DNA of 64,000 nt, taken from contig SADC01001275.1 in the NCBI GenBank assembly GCA_004194705.1, forward strand, positions 1,674,001 to 1,738,000. The letters are read 5' to 3'. The DNA comes from Ditylenchus dipsaci (lineage: Eukaryota > Nematoda > Chromadorea > Rhabditida > Anguinidae). Shown piece by piece: positions 57,501 through 63,477 of this stretch (position 1 is its first letter; each line of letters begins with the position of its first letter). The position numbers and the translations under genes were made by a program. The notes under the pieces were generated by a model. The model did not search any database, was not told the DNA's origin, and worked only from the letters and a program-made list of their open reading frames with translations.

Positions 57501-59360
57501 GCTTCTTAAATTTTTTCTCTCCTGAAAGCGGTAGTAGGACAAGTCATGCGGTTAAATTGAAAGTGACCAACTTTGTTCTCGGCGTCGAGGTGATGTCGAA
57601 TCTTCTTAACTTCGCTGGTGGTTGCTCTTTGTTCGGATGCCTCTTACTCCAATGATACGAAAGAGTGCTTGCCATAGATAGATGCTTGAAAACCTGCCAA
57701 AAATGTAATGTTGACATGAAACACAGAATAAAAATTAAATACCTGTTTACATTCTCGGCTAATCACGGTTGTACAGCCCGTAGCATCGATCTCCTCCGTG
57801 AAGTTGCTCCAAATTTCCACAACAACTTACTCTTCTTGCTTTGCTCCCGACACTTGATTGCGACAAAGGCGAGCTTTCAGCAGTACTTGACATTAGGTCT
57901 TGAAGGATGAAACATAATCATCGAAGCTCGGAAACAAAAAACTTTTGAGCAATAAAAAATCACGAAAAATAATTGGTTTGGGCAAGGAACATAACAGAAA
58001 ACAGAATTTCTTCATCACAGAAACAGAACAGAAAACAGAATTCTTTGAAAACAGAAACAGAACAAAATTCTGTTATGTTTCTGTTTTAAAAAATTCTGTT
58101 TTTTATGTGTCACTTCTGTTATGTTCTTATTCTTTTCCTGTGTTTTGGAAACACTGATGTGCTCGCCTGAGTTAAAAAATTGTAAAATTTTCATTTATAT
58201 GCGAACGCCCTTACACCAAAACCATGCAAAGAATAAGTATAAACAGACTTGGAAAAAATTTTTGCAAGAAATTCCAAAAAATTAGCGACCTCCATAGGTA
58301 AATAAGTTTTGTTAGCTATTCTCGTTCTTACATGGCCCTAATTACCAACATAACTCACTAATCTCAATTCATCGGCTATAGCCATTGATATTTTGTCTGA
58401 TAACCGAGATTCGGTTCACATATTTTGGCGAATTTTTAACCAGTCACATTTCTGCGAAATGTGACAAGATAGCAATTTTGTTAAGATAAAATTTACACTT
58501 AAATTTTTTTTAGAATTGTGACTGCTTTTGTGTCACACGTACACCTAATAATCTTTTTACAAAAAGTATCAAATTCAGCCTACTTTCTTAACGCCAAGCA
58601 TGAAGATGAGCGACGACGACTGCTTAGTCTTAATTCTTCTCCCTCTTCCTCGCAAGCTCCTACCTCTCGAGAATGCACCGACCAAGAATTCCGGTGTCCA
58701 AACTGCCTTACCACCTATGTCTTCACTATGAAAAACTGTGTGATAGTCGAAACGACTGTGGTATGTAGCTCTAGTTGCTGAACTTTAGAAACTTTGAATA
58801 AATTGGAAAAGTAAACTCATTTTTAGGTGATTGGTCGGACGAGCAGAACTGTGATTCAGGCAGCATTGAAGATATGGAAGAAGAAAATGAGCGACGCGAG
58901 ACCAGAGCCAAAGCAGTCACTGTATGTGCAGCTGGGGAATTTCAGTGCAAGGGTGGCTCGAAGCTCTGCATTGCTGGAGTAAAGAAATGTGATTTTTTTG
59001 GAAAGTCTTGCCAGTTTATACCCCAATATTTCAGGCAACCGGGAGTACGAATGTGATGATGGGAGCGATGAGCTGGACTGCCGTAAGTTTAGTTTTCCAT
59101 TTTCAAATGCTTAAGCTCAATACTCAGCTGCAATTTTAGACTACTTCCGAGAAGCACACAACCGTGCCGCAACTGCTAGAGATGAAAAGGAAAGAAGACG
59201 TTTGCACTATGAACACCACCTTCGACTAGTCCAACAACACAGAGAAAAATTAAGGTTGGAAGAGGAGAGACGTCGAGCTCAACGATTACTTGGTTGGTTT
59301 ATAACAGAATTTTTTGTTGTCAAAATTTTTGGTTGCAATTTCCATGCCAAATTTTTGTAA
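34050..59360 (+). CDS. SEA/LDLa extracellular proteoglycan-like protein, long multi-exon gene
   Basis: Exons that join in matching phase: 34,295-34,400 to 36,206-36,399 to 36,444-36,526; 41,395-41,822 to 43,947-43,967; and 44,793-44,907, 53,770-53,913, 58,579-58,760, 58,827-58,988, 59,035-59,082, 59,140-59,360. The product starts with a hydrophobic signal segment, has an acidic Ser-Gly stretch, a Thr/Pro-rich stretch, a SEA domain, four LDLa repeats separated by Glu/Arg-rich linkers, and a charged helical C-terminus ending at TAA. SEA followed by LDLa is the N-terminal order of perlecan and of some membrane proteases. The short C-terminus here fits neither fully, so I name only the domains. 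Continuity between 36.5 and 41.4 kb and between 43.97 and 44.79 kb is not proven. The intron after 44,907 encloses the acyltransferase gene. Confidence 0.65.
34572..34767. mobile_element. CAGTCAA-type MITE, TA duplication
   Basis: Ends CAGTCAACCCCCG and CGAGGGTTGACTG flanked by TA. 196 bp, non-coding. Confidence 0.7.
35370..35625 (+). repeat. Multi-hairpin repeat, copy 2
   Basis: Same organisation as 20,857-21,095. The long stem here is especially clear: CTGCGCATCTCAACTCCAAG pairs with CTTGGAGTTGAGATGCGCA across a GC-rich loop. Confidence 0.75.
35634..36038. mobile_element. Nested MITE with CTCAAGTTCGTT subterminal block
   Basis: Ends CAGTCCTCTCTCGA and TCGAGAGTGGACTG. Both sides carry CTCAAGTTCGTTC followed by CCTAGGGTCCGACAC, a block found in at least three other elements in this window (39.8, 52.3 and 63.5 kb). 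Confidence 0.7.
36600..38260. other. Intronic or intergenic, no exon proven
   Basis: A possible 30-bp micro-exon (36,567-36,596, between CAG and GTGAGT) immediately precedes it. Open frames at 37,608-37,951 have no domain. The TAGCTTTTTATTTTAAC...GTGTAGC words at 36,840-37,340 form a loose inverted repeat. Confidence 0.4.
38261..39358. mobile_element. Long-arm foldback with TTAA ends
   Basis: Begins TTAACACGTCAAATACCGG and ends CCGGTATTTGACGTGTTAA. The arms are about 400 bp and nearly identical, with a spacer around 38,690-38,950. TTAA at both ends suggests a piggyBac-type target, although the element has no transposase. Long frames on both strands (38,402-38,689 and 38,921-39,181) are the same arm read twice. 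Confidence 0.7.
39760..40186. mobile_element. CAGTCAAACCTCGATA MITE, TA duplication
   Basis: Ends CAGTCAAACCTCGATACAGTG and its inverse, flanked by TA at 39,758 and 40,187. Subterminal CTCAAGTTCGTTCC and GGGTCCGACAC are present in both arms. 427 bp. Confidence 0.8.
40554..40818. mobile_element. Intact MITE of the TACCGTATTTTCTCTATTAA family
   Basis: Perfect 20-bp inverted ends TACCGTATTTTCTCTATTAA (40,554) and its complement (to about 40,818). Internal sequence (TGGTTGAGCACCCGAAAATC) is shared with the copy split at 28.3/30.7 kb. Confidence 0.75.
40869..41245. mobile_element. Foldback with CGAGAAACGTTTCTCG palindromes
   Basis: The left arm (40,869-41,035) inverted equals the right arm (41,075-41,245). 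Each arm has tandem self-complementary CGAGAAACGTTTCTCG words. Loop around 41,045. Located just upstream of the SEA exon. Confidence 0.75.
41395..41822 (+). CDS. SEA-domain exon
   Basis: After TTCTCAG, a frame encodes about 45 linker residues and then FLADLRQANSSEFQETAERV, a [S/V]VLTFRFQTVVGTMVVMDV strand pair and, after a frame change, FERVKQVFEEG and GTFGWLTVTSDGF. This is the order of a SEA domain (helix, two strands, helix, strand). The break falls at a GGGGG run near 41,717. Ends at donor CAAG|GTACGG in phase 1, which matches the next small exon at 43,947. Confidence 0.7.
41941..42097. mobile_element. Palindromic MITE with GCGCGCA ends (copy 1)
   Basis: Ends ACCATGATTTTGCGCGCA and its inverse. 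The arms contain AAATTTGAATGGG and CCCATTCAAATTT. A relative is at 54,342-54,530, and both are flanked by TTTAAAG-like sequence. Confidence 0.7.
42108..42280 (+). repeat. Dispersed repeat with tRNA-like B-box (copy 2)
   Basis: Plus-strand GAACTCTCAAGTTCGATTCC and the following CACTATCAGCGCACG word match the copy at 786-1,005 on the other strand. Confidence 0.5.
42285..43180. other. Intronic sequence, nothing recognised
   Basis: AT-rich; no exon-like frame with splice sites. Confidence 0.4.
43187..43372. mobile_element. Short CAGTC-type MITE, TA duplication
   Basis: Ends CAGTCCACTCTCGATACAGTG and its inverse before TA at 43,373. The internal TATATCGAGGGT word is repeated four times. 186 bp. 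Confidence 0.75.
43728..43800 (-). repeat. Dispersed repeat with tRNA-like B-box (copy 3)
   Basis: Minus strand AGTTCGATTCCTAGTGGGTG, same block as the copies at 0.9 and 42.1 kb. Confidence 0.5.
43947..44170 (+). CDS. Small exon(s) between SEA and first LDLa
   Basis: A 21-bp exon (43,947-43,967) joins the SEA exon in phase 1 and ends in phase 1. A further candidate follows TTATTTGTAG at 44,102. One frame there reads VCPAGTACIEGSCCKTARG, a cysteine spacing typical of small extracellular modules, but it is one base out of phase with the 21-bp exon. Left as probable coding, phase unresolved. Confidence 0.4.
44793..44907 (+). CDS. LDLa repeat exon 1
   Basis: Encodes the last five cysteines of an LDL-receptor class A repeat: WECNSKC, LPNTQRC, DGVEDC and, after an insert with two Gln, SSDEMFC. 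Calcium-binding acidic residues are present. The first Cys must come from an upstream exon. Ends in phase 1 at GTATAT; continues in phase at 53,770. Confidence 0.75.
45463..53351 (-). CDS. HHAT: Hedgehog acyltransferase (MBOAT family), five exons
   Basis: Exons 53,351-53,059, 52,159-51,926, 51,871-51,656, 47,021-46,507 and 45,786-45,463, with GT-AG borders that join in phase. The product is a multi-pass membrane protein of about 500 residues. Conserved family blocks are NWEWTTW, ISFCLE, the HFFYF segment, FHLKYVVIFGLPAVFARLD, WRGFDRGLYAFF (with the conserved Asp), the MBOAT signature LLWHG (invariant catalytic His) followed ten residues later by LN, and a C-terminal LYSNFYFLGGSEIG. Animal members palmitoylate secreted Hedgehog proteins in the ER. 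The reading frame is broken at five short homopolymers: one in exon 1, two in exon 2, two in exon 4. The start at 53,351 is tentative; an in-frame ATG also lies at 53,543. Nested in an intron of the opposite-strand LDLa gene. Confidence 0.9.
47465..47750 (+). repeat. Multi-hairpin repeat, copy 3
   Basis: Same layout as the copies at 20.9 and 35.4 kb. The central stem has a longer GC-rich top, with GCCCCCTGCGC pairing to GCGCAGGGGGC. Lies in the large intron of the acyltransferase gene. Confidence 0.75.
48308..48726. mobile_element. Foldback MITE with GTCACA...TTGGTC ends
   Basis: Ends GTCACAATCCTTGGTC and the inverse ACCAAGAAGTGTGAC. The centre repeats GTCGATGT/ACATCGAC words. Arms of about 190 bp. 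Confidence 0.65.
49479..49564 (+). tRNA. tRNA-Arg (TCT), with intron
   Basis: Same cloverleaf as 1,402-1,487. The intron differs (CACATAGTTAGTA instead of CACATTGCTAGTA). A T-rich tract (CTTTTTGCATTTTT) follows and can terminate RNA polymerase III. Confidence 0.95.
50547..50632 (-). tRNA. tRNA-Arg (TCT), with intron, inverted copy
   Basis: Reverse complement of 49,479-49,564, identical by eye, including the intron. Part of the foldback, followed on its strand by the same T-rich tract. Confidence 0.95.
50868..51343. mobile_element. Foldback with GTTAAAGGAGGGTGAAAGCT ends
   Basis: Arms 50,868-51,000 and about 51,215-51,343 contain AGGAGATAGTCTCGACACGA and its complement. Lies in the same acyltransferase intron. 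Confidence 0.7.
52327..52752. mobile_element. CAGTCAAAACC MITE, TA duplication
   Basis: Ends CAGTCAAAACCTGTTTATCC and an inverse partner ending TTTTGATGG, flanked by TA. Both arms have CTCAAGTTCGTTCCCACCTA and TCGACAAAATC words. In intron 1 of the acyltransferase gene. Confidence 0.75.
53770..53913 (+). CDS. LDLa repeat exon 2 (complete repeat)
   Basis: A full LDLa repeat with six cysteines: CSSGEYAC, KSSRECIQAEKVC and DHRYDCNDGSDELKC, including the calcium-binding DxSDE motif. The acceptor is TTTTAG. Starts in phase 1, matching 44,907, and ends in phase 1. Confidence 0.85.
53973..54123. mobile_element. Small CAGTCAA-type MITE
   Basis: Ends CAGTCAACTCTCGATAAA and an inverse TTTACCGAGAGTCGACAG before TA. 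151 bp. Confidence 0.6.
54233..54575. mobile_element. CAGTCAAACTTCGATATAAC MITE, right end decayed
   Basis: The left end CAGTCAAACTTCGATATAAC after TA is clear. The right side has CGTTATATCGAG but lost its last bases. Split by the GCGCGCA palindrome (54,342-54,530). Confidence 0.55.
54342..54530. mobile_element. Palindromic MITE with GCGCGCA ends (copy 2)
   Basis: GACCAT...GCGCGCAG on the left and its inverse CTGCGCGCGAAAACCATGG on the right. The arms contain GAGACCAAAGAGATGTGTCC-type sequence inverted around a central TTCGAA. Confidence 0.7.
54771..54872. mobile_element. Tiny CAGTCAAACTTCTTTATAAG MITE
   Basis: 102 bp between TA pairs, with CAGTCAAACTTC and GAAGTTTCATTG ends. The word TATAAGCTAC is repeated three times. 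Confidence 0.6.
54905..55790. repeat. GC-rich GGACGGCCGGC foldback
   Basis: GC-rich arms at 54,930-55,080 and 55,590-55,780 built of GGACGGCCGGC words stand out in this AT-rich window. Between them is another inverted pair, GCCCTATTCACCTTCACTAG (55,260) and its complement (55,490). No coding sequence. Confidence 0.65.
55814..57893 (-). pseudogene. hAT-family transposase, decayed
   Basis: Read right to left. The ATG at 57,893 is followed by a Ser-rich start and a degenerate BED zinc finger (IWSNFTEEIDATG ... ASTLSYHWSKRHP; first zinc Cys replaced by Ser), split by a 49-bp intron (57,694-57,742). Then come SHTGFLLRAQAEELLSEYGF and VVTDSG, broken by a frameshift before NMISAFK, the CFAHSLQLVI block, LLAPSGTRWASFIKVIGRYL, and a C-terminal helix-rich end near FDLIYIMAAAFDPNTG. 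These are the ordered landmarks of hAT transposases. Internal stops and shifts make it non-functional unless they are sequence errors. Lies in an intron of the LDLa gene, on the opposite strand. Confidence 0.8.
57965..58140. repeat. AACAGAA direct and inverted cluster
   Basis: AACAGAAAACAGAATTCTT-type words, repeated directly and then inverted as TTCTGTTATGTTTCTG, forming a foldback of low complexity. Confidence 0.65.
58579..58988 (+). CDS. LDLa repeat exons 3 and 4
   Basis: Exon 58,579-58,760 starts in phase with 53,913, has an Arg/Glu and Ser-rich linker, then CTDQEFRCPNCLTTYVF and, after a one-base frame change at an A run near 58,730, LCDSRNDC. It joins 58,827-58,988, which completes the repeat with GDWSDEQNC and continues through an acidic linker into a further repeat CAAGEFQC, SKLCIAGVKKC. 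Donor AAAT|GTGATT. Confidence 0.8.
59035..59360 (+). CDS. Final exons: end of last LDLa repeat and charged tail
   Basis: Exon 59,035-59,082 completes the last repeat with NREYECDDGSDELDC (46-bp intron before it). Exon 59,140-59,360 encodes a Glu/Arg/His-rich helical stretch (EKERRRLHYEHHLRLVQQHR and on) ending in hydrophobic residues and TAA. An alternative donor CTTG|GTTGGT at 59,291 could extend the gene, but AATAAA signals follow at 59,489 and 59,502. Confidence 0.7.
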
Positions 59361-59488
59361 GAAACTTTTAAATATTTTTCAATTTACAACTGTATTTTTA
59401 TTTTTGTCTTTTTCTTTTGTTACCGAAATACAAGTTATGTGATACAACCTATATTTTTGAACTTTGTCACTGTGGAGGTCGAAGTCGA

Positions 59489-59508
59489 AATAAAGTGCTG
59501 TAATAAAG
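59489..59508 (+). terminator. Two AATAAA polyadenylation signals
   Basis: AATAAA at 59,489 and again 13 bp later, about 130-140 nt after the stop of the LDLa gene. Confidence 0.55.
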
Positions 59509-59934
59509 CGCCACTTTGTTTGTCCAAATGCAAATCTGATGTAAAAATCCACCACAATTGATGTATGATAAAGGGGTTTTCTTTATATTGGATTTGCATT
59601 TTGACAAACAAAATGATGATTTCTAGCACCATTTCATTTCCGGAGCTAATTTTTTTTGACCCGACGCTTTGAGTTATATCTTTGGTTTAAAAAAGCTAAG
59701 TGAAACAGAATAAAGCTAAAAATTTTAAAAAATAATAAGTCAGAAATTTTGCAAAGCTTTTTAGCTAGCTTTTGAAGTTTTGCCAATTCCATTCAATGAA
59801 AGCAGCTTCAGAATACGTTGAAAATGTTTTCTCATAGCCGACATTTAATCATTGAATTTTAATGCTAGTAGTCAAAAAGCAAATTTTGGCTCAAACCTTG
59901 TAAAATTAAAAAGTTCGCTTAATTTTAGGATAAT

Positions 59935-60160
59935 ATTTAAACTGGCCATAAAATACTGAAAATTGGCCATAAAATATTTAATTTTGGCCATAAACTCGAC
60001 GTGGCCATAAAATACTGAATTTTTGGCCATAAATTATTGAATTTTGGCCATAAACTTTTGAATTCTGGCCATAAACTTAAATTTGGCCTTGATATCCCAA
60101 ATTTTGGCCGTAAATTATCAGATTTTGGCCATAAAATATTGAACTCAAGTTGGCTCTACG
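59935..60160. repeat. GGCCATAAA tandem array, left
   Basis: Nine or so units of about 20 bp (TTTTGGCCATAAAATACTGA and variants), ending with GAACTCAAGTTGGCTCTA. Confidence 0.85.
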
Positions 60161-60169
60161 TCATTGGTC

Positions 60170-60990
60170 TACAATTGGTCTACAAGTCAATCGGCCCACC
60201 AAAGTATTATCACCTTCAAATGTCGCACGAACTATAGTATTAACTTAAAATTTTGTACTGAAACGGTTTGTTTTGATCAAATTGATGTTTTGACTATTCA
60301 TAATCTCAATATCTAATTAGTACTTGGGTAGGTCTACCTTGGGTATCCACTCCGAGTGGTCGAGTACCTCAGTTTAGACTACCTCAGTTTCTCAGGTGTT
60401 GATAAGTTGAAACCAGGTTTTGTTCTTTACAAACCTTTCTTTACACCTTACTTTCTTGTTTCTCAGGTAAATATCACGAATTCAAGTAAGTAGATCTCAA
60501 GAGCCATCTGGAGGATGCCCAACAATCGTGGGTTGGTTTTTTTCGGCCCTGAACCTTTCAGAAATTTTTTTATTTGAAAAAAGACCCAGAAACTTTCCTT
60601 AAGCATTTTTTAAAACGCATTTTTTATCGAACTTCCCGAATCACAGCCTGGGTCCCTCTTCTGTGAAATTCACCTATTATTCACCACTCCAGGAAAAGAC
60701 TCTAATAAATTCACTCCCGCAGACACACTAACCACGTCATTCAGCCAGGGTTGGAATACAGCTAGTGCAGTGCAAAAAAGACCAAGACAGCCGGCCGAAA
60801 ATTTATAACAAAGAAAGTACGATAGATGACCAACCAAAGCGCAGGGATAGCAGATAGTAACCGTCCAATTTTTTCAATTATTTACTAATAAGCCAATAGA
60901 GAGCTCGCCACTCATGTTGACCTTACAAAATAATAATATTATCCACGGAAAGAAACAACAAACACGGATGTACAAAAACAATTTATTCAG
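60170..60990. other. Between arrays, no gene proven
   Basis: Contains AGTACCTCAGTTTAGACTAC-type words and ordinary AT-rich sequence. Nothing else recognised. Confidence 0.4.
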
Positions 60991-60995
60991 ATCAT

Positions 60996-61435
60996 TTAGA
61001 TCACATCGAAATACAATTGTGATAGGAAACAATACTCGATTTTCATGTTGCTGCTTCTGCTGGAGGTCAATTCGGCTGAAGACTTTTTCGAAGGAGCACA
61101 CTGTAATACAGAATGGGTTAATAGAACAAGTTTGTCACTTAAGCACTCACTGATCAACGGAAGGCCAAGTCTGAACGCACGATCATAACCACGGCCATTG
61201 AGATAGTTGGAACAATCGCCTGCAATCGAATAAACTTACTTTGAAAAGCACTGGAGTTGATGCAATCGGAGCGTAGAGCACACGCTGTTAGCCAACTGAA
61301 AATAGACCTAGTCAGAACATGAACCACCAGTCAATCAAAGACACTCACCTAGAATAGCGACTCCAGTGCCAAAGCGCAAGCAACCACTGAAAAAGGCATC
61401 AGGAGAGCCGACATCACGGTGAACTTCATTGTCAT
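60996..61435 (-). CDS. Candidate small secreted peptide gene, four exons
   Basis: ATG at 61,435 (or 61,429) opens a signal-peptide-like exon ending at 61,349 (GTGAGT donor). Further exons with good GT-AG borders are 61,295-61,240, 61,219-61,151 and 61,100-60,996. One frame of exons 2-3 reads WLTACALRSDCINSSAFQ and SDCSNYLNGRGYDRAFRLGL, with regularly spaced cysteines. The last exon has a stop at 60,996 and AATAAA just beyond (60,987-60,982). Exons 1, 2-3 and 4 do not share one phase as sequenced, so at least two single-base errors or other splice choices are required. Family not recognised. Confidence 0.45.
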
Positions 61436-61554
61436 TCGTTGAGCTTGATAATTCTAAACACACAGAATTCTAATATTGATGCGGAAGACATGCAAATTTG
61501 CAAGGATGAAAAGTGTAACACAGTTATATAACGCAGCAAAACTGGTGACGGAAT

Positions 61555-61790
61555 TCAATTGACCTAGAGCCAACCCGAGTTTATGGCCAATACCCAATAA
61601 TTTATGGCCAAAATCAAGCATTTCATAGCCAAATTCGACTTTATAGTCAAAATTCAAAAGTTTATGGCCAAAATTCAAAAATTTATGGCCAAAATTCAGT
61701 ATTTTATGGCCACGTCGAGTTTATGGCCAAAATTAAATATTTTATGGCCAATTTTCAGTATTTTTGGCCAAAATTAAATACCACCCTTAA
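61555..61790. repeat. GGCCATAAA tandem array, right (inverted)
   Basis: Inverted counterpart of 59,935-60,160, starting TAGAGCCAACCCGAG and built of TTTATGGCCAAAATTC units. With the left array it brackets the candidate peptide gene. Confidence 0.85.
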
Positions 61791-61808
61791 TTTTAATCAA
61801 AAAATATA

Positions 61809-61992
61809 TAGTCTCCTCTCGCTATAGTGCGGTCGCTGGAATGCCGAGAAACCGTACTATATCGAGAGTCGCACTATGTGAGAATATACTTTATCGAGAA
61901 TTGACTGTGTACGAACCACTTGTCACCGAACAAAGCGCAATATACCGACAGAGCACACTTTAGCGAGAGCATACTATAGCGAGAGGTAACTG
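61809..61992. mobile_element. MITE with CTCTCGCTATAG ends, TA duplication
   Basis: TAGTCTCCTCTCGCTATAG on the left and an inverse CTATAGCGAGAGGTAACTG on the right, between TA pairs. Internal TATCGAGA words. 184 bp. Confidence 0.65.
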
Positions 61993-61999
61993 TATATGT

Positions 62000-63470
62000 T
62001 TTTCTAAGTTTGTAGCAAAAAAAAATTTTCTAAGACGGCTTTTTTTTTGACATCGACTTCTACCTCACTTCACACACCTTTCTTCATTTATTTAGTTTTC
62101 TTTTCTCAGATGTTCTTACACCGTTTGTAGCTGAGATTTTCTCTACGATTGAGTGGTCAAACACTCAAATTTAATAACTTTGAGGAAATAACACCCAAAC
62201 TCACACTAAAAAACCGTGGTATTTTACCTAGCTTTTAGAGAAAGTTTTTTACCTCACACTTGGTGTGTTTTTTCTCTAACAACCACTTGTCAAAACACAA
62301 CGCTAAACAAGATTTTGAATGAAAAGATGGTTTTTAGACCACATTGTATTATCTCTCTTTCCCGAGCGATGTAGGCCAAAAATTTATCGACTATGGTTTA
62401 TACTTGGATACGGTAAATTGCTAAAATCTTAGATTGTTTGACACATCGGTAAAAATAAATATATCTCTACATTTTCAGTATTACGGCCCTGTATTCAATC
62501 ATACATACTTACATATGTTTTTTCGCCAAAACCCTCATAGTTTTAATACTTTTTGAACGCGCTAAAAATAACAAGCATTTTTTTTATCATGTCAACATAT
62601 TTTCCTCAATAACTCATCAGAAAGCTCCTATTGCTCATCCTCGAAAAACTTAGCAAGCTAACTAACACTTTTTCTTATATACTCTCGTGTCATTTTCATT
62701 TTTTTGTTCCAACAATTGTTCTTTCCCCACTTCTGCTTTGCTTCAACCCAGCTGGTTGTGGTATCAAGCAAGCGAGAACAATAGCAGATCCCTCTCGATT
62801 TCGTGGATCTGGTCTGATAAGCAGACACAGACACCCACCCATTTCTTTTTCCCATATATTCTTGGGTGTTTTTATCTCCATGTGTCATTATTTTTTAGTT
62901 GGGTTATAAAGCAACACTGATAGCTGGGAGATCTCCAGGGTGTGAATATATGTCTTTAACCAGCTGAATTCCTCTTCTAGTGATTGTTGTGTTTTATATC
63001 TTTTTTAACATATCTCCACTGGTAAAGAATGCTTTTAGTGGTTGAACACTTAATTTTTTTTGTTTTTTTGCTGCAAGAATAACTGGCTAGACCAAAGATT
63101 TCTGTAAATCACTTTGATTCTTTTCAAAAAATATTTAGTCATTTTTATCTTTAACTTTATGGTTTTTGAGACTATTGGCCGGAACTTGTGTATTTGATTG
63201 ATTCATTTATTTTCATTTTTCCTTTATTGTTTTTTCTTTAAATGTGTTCTTTGAAGGGGTAAACGAGTTGTTACTGCTGTTTATAACCAGTGTTCATATA
63301 TATTTTTTTGAAAAATATTGCTGATTTTATGCTTAATTCATATTTCTAAGATGGGCTGAGAAATTTGCCCGATTTCAAATGGTCGCAACTTTTACCCGCC
63401 AAATATCGAAATTCTGTTTTCACTGATCAACTTCCCTCGAGCCCAAGATAATTTTTCTTGTAATAAAGTG
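62000..63470. other. No gene recognised
   Basis: AT-rich. Overlapping frames on both strands around 62,631-62,920 have no domain or splice support. Confidence 0.45.
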
Positions 63471-63477
63471 AAACTTC

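Noticed and set aside
41395..59360. Identification as perlecan
   Set aside because: SEA plus LDLa order fits, but no Ig, laminin-B or laminin-G exons follow before a stop codon and polyadenylation signals, so only the domain-level name is used.
62631..62920. Overlapping 60-90-residue frames on both strands
   Set aside because: Four mutually overlapping frames, no splice sites, no recognisable motif.
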